From Thermoplasmatota archaeon (lineage in GTDB: Archaea > Thermoplasmatota > Penumbrarchaeia > Penumbrarchaeales > Penumbrarchaeaceae), in the NCBI GenBank assembly GCA_030600725.1, contig JAUVLN010000082.1:1-8353 (forward strand): a stretch of DNA of 8,353 bases, given 5' to 3'. The notes under the pieces were generated by a model. That model was not told the origin of the DNA, did not search any database, and was given only the letters and a program-made list of their open reading frames with translations. Positions 5,937 to 8,353 of the stretch are shown here, piece by piece. The position numbers were made by a program, and so were the translations under genes. Each line of letters opens with the position of its first letter. The first letter of the stretch is position 1.

Positions 5937-7612
5937 TCATTCTGGGGCTTTTTTTCTCCCTCTCGATCGTGGCGATCCTACCGGCCCAGGGGGAGGTTGA
6001 CCTCTTGACGGAGGGGGAATCCCCGTCGGAGGTGGATGATGGGCCCCTCTTATCGAACTTCACCTCATATTTTGATTACAACACCATGCATGTATATCTC
6101 AAGGAGCTTGAGGATAGGTATCCATCGATAATGAAGCTCTTCTCCATCGGTGAGACCTACGAGGGCAGGGAGATCCTCTGCGTCAAGCTGAGCGATAACG
6201 TGGATACGGTGGACGATGGGATCCCCGGGTCCGAACCTGATGTACTTCTTGTCGGTGCACATCACGGGAACGAGTGGATGTCATACGAGGTCCCTCTGTA
6301 CGTCCTCTCATACCTGCTTCATTACTACGGACAGGAGGGGCCGAACGGCTCGGCGGCCTCCTACCTCATCGACAGCAGGGAGATCTATGTGATACCGATG
6401 CTCAACGCGGACGGCGTCCAGTACGCCCACGAGGAGAGCCGCGGTTGGAGGAAGAACCGGGAGCCGAATTACGTGGGTGAATTCGGACCCATCGCCCGGC
6501 CCAATCCTGACCTGTATCCCGTATCATACGGGACCGATATAAACAGGAACTACGGATGGATGTGGCATCTGGACGGCGGGTCCAATGAGCTGATAACGAG
6601 TGGAGGGACCTATCGTGGGCCTCCGGACAACTTCGATGACGACGGGGATGCCCTGATCCAGGTGGACGTGATCACCGGACGCCTTCCGATCGGTGTGGAT
6701 GAGGGCATAGACGAGGACCCATGGGATGGGATAGATAACGATAACGACGGGAGCGTGGACGAGGATCCAGCCGGTGGGTTCACAACGCACGAGGCCCGGG
6801 CGATGAGGGATTTCGGGGACAAATACATGTTTCCCGTTATGATCACGTATCACACCTATTCCGAGCTTATCCTCTGGCCGTGGGGATACACGGATGAGCC
6901 GCCACCCGATTCGTCCCATCTCACCTCCCTCGGGGTCCGCATGGCGAACATGAACGGTTACCGCCCCATGCAGGGTGGGAGCCTGTATCCCGTAACCGGG
7001 GAGATGACGGATTGGTTCTATGCCCAGTACGGCACCTACGGCTTCACCTTCGAGATAGGCAGAACACACAACATGCCCGATGAGGAGATACTGGAACAGG
7101 TCCGGAGGAATCTGGAGCCTTCACTGTATCTGCTGGATTCGGCCGCGAACAGGTATCAGTCCCACATAACGTTCGATGAGAACTCGACGCTGGTCACCAG
7201 GTCATCGGACCGGATAGACCTCCGGGTATCCTTCGAGGATGACGGCTACCCCTTTCCCTTTTCCGAGGATAGGAGCCGGATCGTCTACCGGGTCAACGGT
7301 GGTGATTGGACACGGGCGCCCCTCGAGATGATCGAGGAGGGTAACTGGACCGGCAGGATACCCGCCCAGGACGATGGGTCCGAGATAGAATATTATTTCG
7401 AGTTCGTCGATTCCCAGGGTGGTTCGATCGTCGAGCCCATGTACGCGCCTTACGATTTTAACACCATCAAAGTACCAATGAGAAACCTGTGGGCGGTATA
7501 CATGGTACCGAGCACCCTTTTTGTCATGATCTTCACCCTTGGGACCATCTGGGGTGGGTTCACCTTCGGGATCTACAGATCATTGACATCAACCAGACGT
7601 GGGGGTCCTTGA
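5894..7612 (+). CDS. Membrane-anchored extracellular M14 zinc carboxypeptidase (carboxypeptidase T-like)
   Basis: The product has 572 residues from ATG 5894. The frame opens at TTG 5843, but ATG gives a proper signal peptide (MHRRK, hydrophobic 13-31, PAQG) and sits at leaderless distance from a TATA box. The M14 catalytic domain spans about 55-420. Zinc ligands are His124 and Glu127 (GAHHGNEW) and His320 (TYHTYSEL). Substrate-binding residues are Arg186 (GWRKNRE), Asn217-Arg218 (DINRNY) and Tyr365, and the catalytic base is Glu387 (FTFEIG). By alignment with bovine carboxypeptidase A from memory, the S1' position 255 is Thr372, as in carboxypeptidase T, which suggests broad specificity. Residues 243-295 form an Asp-rich insertion. 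A beta-sandwich domain (about 424-528) precedes a transmembrane helix (about 533-560), so the enzyme faces outward. It probably removes C-terminal residues from external peptides. The 3' end overlaps or abuts the symporter gene, implying an operon. Confidence 0.93.
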   Translation: MHRRKTASSNPRLLIILGLFFSLSIVAILPAQGEVDLLTEGESPSEVDDGPLLSNFTSYFDYNTMHVYLKELEDRYPSIMKLFSIGETYEGREILCVKLSDNVDTVDDGIPGSEPDVLLVGAHHGNEWMSYEVPLYVLSYLLHYYGQEGPNGSAASYLIDSREIYVIPMLNADGVQYAHEESRGWRKNREPNYVGEFGPIARPNPDLYPVSYGTDINRNYGWMWHLDGGSNELITSGGTYRGPPDNFDDDGDALIQVDVITGRLPIGVDEGIDEDPWDGIDNDNDGSVDEDPAGGFTTHEARAMRDFGDKYMFPVMITYHTYSELILWPWGYTDEPPPDSSHLTSLGVRMANMNGYRPMQGGSLYPVTGEMTDWFYAQYGTYGFTFEIGRTHNMPDEEILEQVRRNLEPSLYLLDSAANRYQSHITFDENSTLVTRSSDRIDLRVSFEDDGYPFPFSEDRSRIVYRVNGGDWTRAPLEMIEEGNWTGRIPAQDDGSEIEYYFEFVDSQGGSIVEPMYAPYDFNTIKVPMRNLWAVYMVPSTLFVMIFTLGTIWGGFTFGIYRSLTSTRRGGP

Positions 7613-8353
7613 TTTGGTTGGTGGGAGATCAGAGGGTTTCTCCAGTAAATGGGGTCTGCTGATGGCGGCACTCGGGGCCGCCATCGGAACCGGGAATATC
7701 TGGAGGTTCCCCAAGGAGGTTGCTAGCAACGGGGGCGGGTCGTTCATGATCCCCTACGTCATATTTCTCTTCACCTGGTCCATACCCATTCTGCTTATCG
7801 AGTTCAATCTGGGCAAGAAATCAAGGAAGGGAACGATGGGGACCTTTGCGGCCTTTCTCGGAAAGAACAAGGCCTGGATGGGCGCATGGCTGGCATGGAT
7901 ATCCACCGCCATAGGATTCTATTACGCTGTGGTCATGGGCTGGACACTGAGGTACGCTTTCGGATCCCTCTCCGGGAGCATCGACTACTCCGACGCTCAG
8001 GGTACCTGGGAGTCGTTTCTGGAGTCCCCTTACCTGGTCGTTTTCTTTCAGGTTTTGGCCATTGCGATAACCGCGGTTGTGGTTTACAGGGGGATCGAGA
8101 AAGGGGTCGAGAAGATCAACAAGATCCTGATCCCCGCCCTGTTCATAATGCTTGTATTCAGCATGATACGGGCCCTGCTTCTCCCCGGAGCCATGAGGGG
8201 CGTGGCCTACATATTCACCCCGCATTCCGATACCTTCTTCAACGGCAAGACGTGGATAGCCGCCCTGGCGCAGTCCGCGTGGTCCTGCAGTGCGGGCATG
8301 GGCATGGCGATCACCTACGGCGCATACACGAAACGGAAGGACGCAACTGACAG
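7599..8353 (+). CDS. Na+-dependent amino-acid symporter, NSS/SNF (LeuT-fold) family, 5' half
   Basis: The frame is open to the right edge (251 codons; family proteins are about 450-500 residues). Residues are numbered from GTG 7599. TM1 carries GAAIGTGNIWRFP (26-38), matching the unwound Na+/substrate segment of LeuT with the Na1 ligand Asn33 and gate Arg36. NGGGSFMIPY (44-53) and Glu68 follow. TM3 has FYYAVVMGWTL with Tyr109 at the LeuT Tyr108 position. TM6 has QSAWSCSAGMGMAITYGAY (225-243), with Ser229 replacing the LeuT Na1 ligand Thr254 and a GMG motif where LeuT has GFG. These support Na+-coupled uptake of amino acids, perhaps bulky hydrophobic ones. The start is either GTG 7599, overlapping the carboxypeptidase by 14 nt, or TTG 7614, one base after its stop; neither has a clear ribosome site. 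The tight junction implies co-transcription with the carboxypeptidase. Confidence 0.92.
   Translation, partial: MGVLDLVGGRSEGFSSKWGLLMAALGAAIGTGNIWRFPKEVASNGGGSFMIPYVIFLFTWSIPILLIEFNLGKKSRKGTMGTFAAFLGKNKAWMGAWLAWISTAIGFYYAVVMGWTLRYAFGSLSGSIDYSDAQGTWESFLESPYLVVFFQVLAIAITAVVVYRGIEKGVEKINKILIPALFIMLVFSMIRALLLPGAMRGVAYIFTPHSDTFFNGKTWIAALAQSAWSCSAGMGMAITYGAYTKRKDATD

Noticed and set aside
5674..6063. 129-codon minus-strand frame across the divergent region
   Set aside because: It covers the TATA boxes and the carboxypeptidase signal-peptide region; no recognisable motif.
7821..8350. Open frames on both strands inside the symporter region
   Set aside because: The symporter frame carries unmistakable LeuT-family motifs; the others are shadows.
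1..8353. CRISPR arrays, insertion sequences, tRNA or rRNA genes
   Set aside because: No spaced direct repeats, transposase motifs, terminal repeats or conserved RNA sequences were noticed by eye on either strand.

Overview
The window looks like a chromosomal segment of an uncultivated archaeon, most likely within or near Thermoplasmatota. Three things point there. Genes sit behind A/T-rich TATA boxes, and two of those boxes lie 27-30 nt upstream of start codons, the geometry of leaderless archaeal transcripts. Arg and Ile codons are dominated by AGG and ATA/ATC. The gene content (CARDB/cadherin-like surface protein with a C-terminal membrane anchor, F420-hydrogenase-beta-like iron-sulfur protein, soluble GAF/PAS histidine kinase) is typical of such archaea. 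The lineage is an inference. No mobile element, CRISPR array, tRNA or rRNA was seen, and the DNA is densely coding.

Left block (1-3018, plus strand): the 3' part of a large exported protein with two CARDB-like and three cadherin/Ig-like modules, one transmembrane helix and an acidic cytoplasmic tail. Its stop overlaps the start of an FrhB/FdhB-family protein with two ferredoxin-type 4Fe-4S motifs (ATGA overlap), so the two are probably co-translated.

Middle block: a metallo-beta-lactamase-fold hydrolase (3061-3849, plus) has its own TATA box and probably a leaderless mRNA. It converges on a minus-strand orphan histidine kinase (3846-5600). The two stop codons share the palindrome CTAG.

Right block: a divergent regulatory region of about 290 bp (5601-5893) separates the kinase from a secreted, membrane-anchored M14 zinc carboxypeptidase (5894-7612). 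This is followed immediately by the 5' half of an Na+-coupled amino-acid symporter of the NSS/LeuT family (7599 to the window end). The simplest reading is a cut-and-import unit: the ectoenzyme trims C-terminal residues from peptides outside the cell and the symporter takes up the freed amino acids. The divergent sensor kinase is a candidate regulator. The divergent region holds two plus-strand promoters carrying the same 9-mer (TCCGAAAAC) directly before the TATA box, a ribosome site with a short out-of-frame ORF overlapping the carboxypeptidase start, and inverted repeats near the kinase start. This, together with an Asp-rich insertion in the carboxypeptidase catalytic domain, is the least ordinary part of the window.
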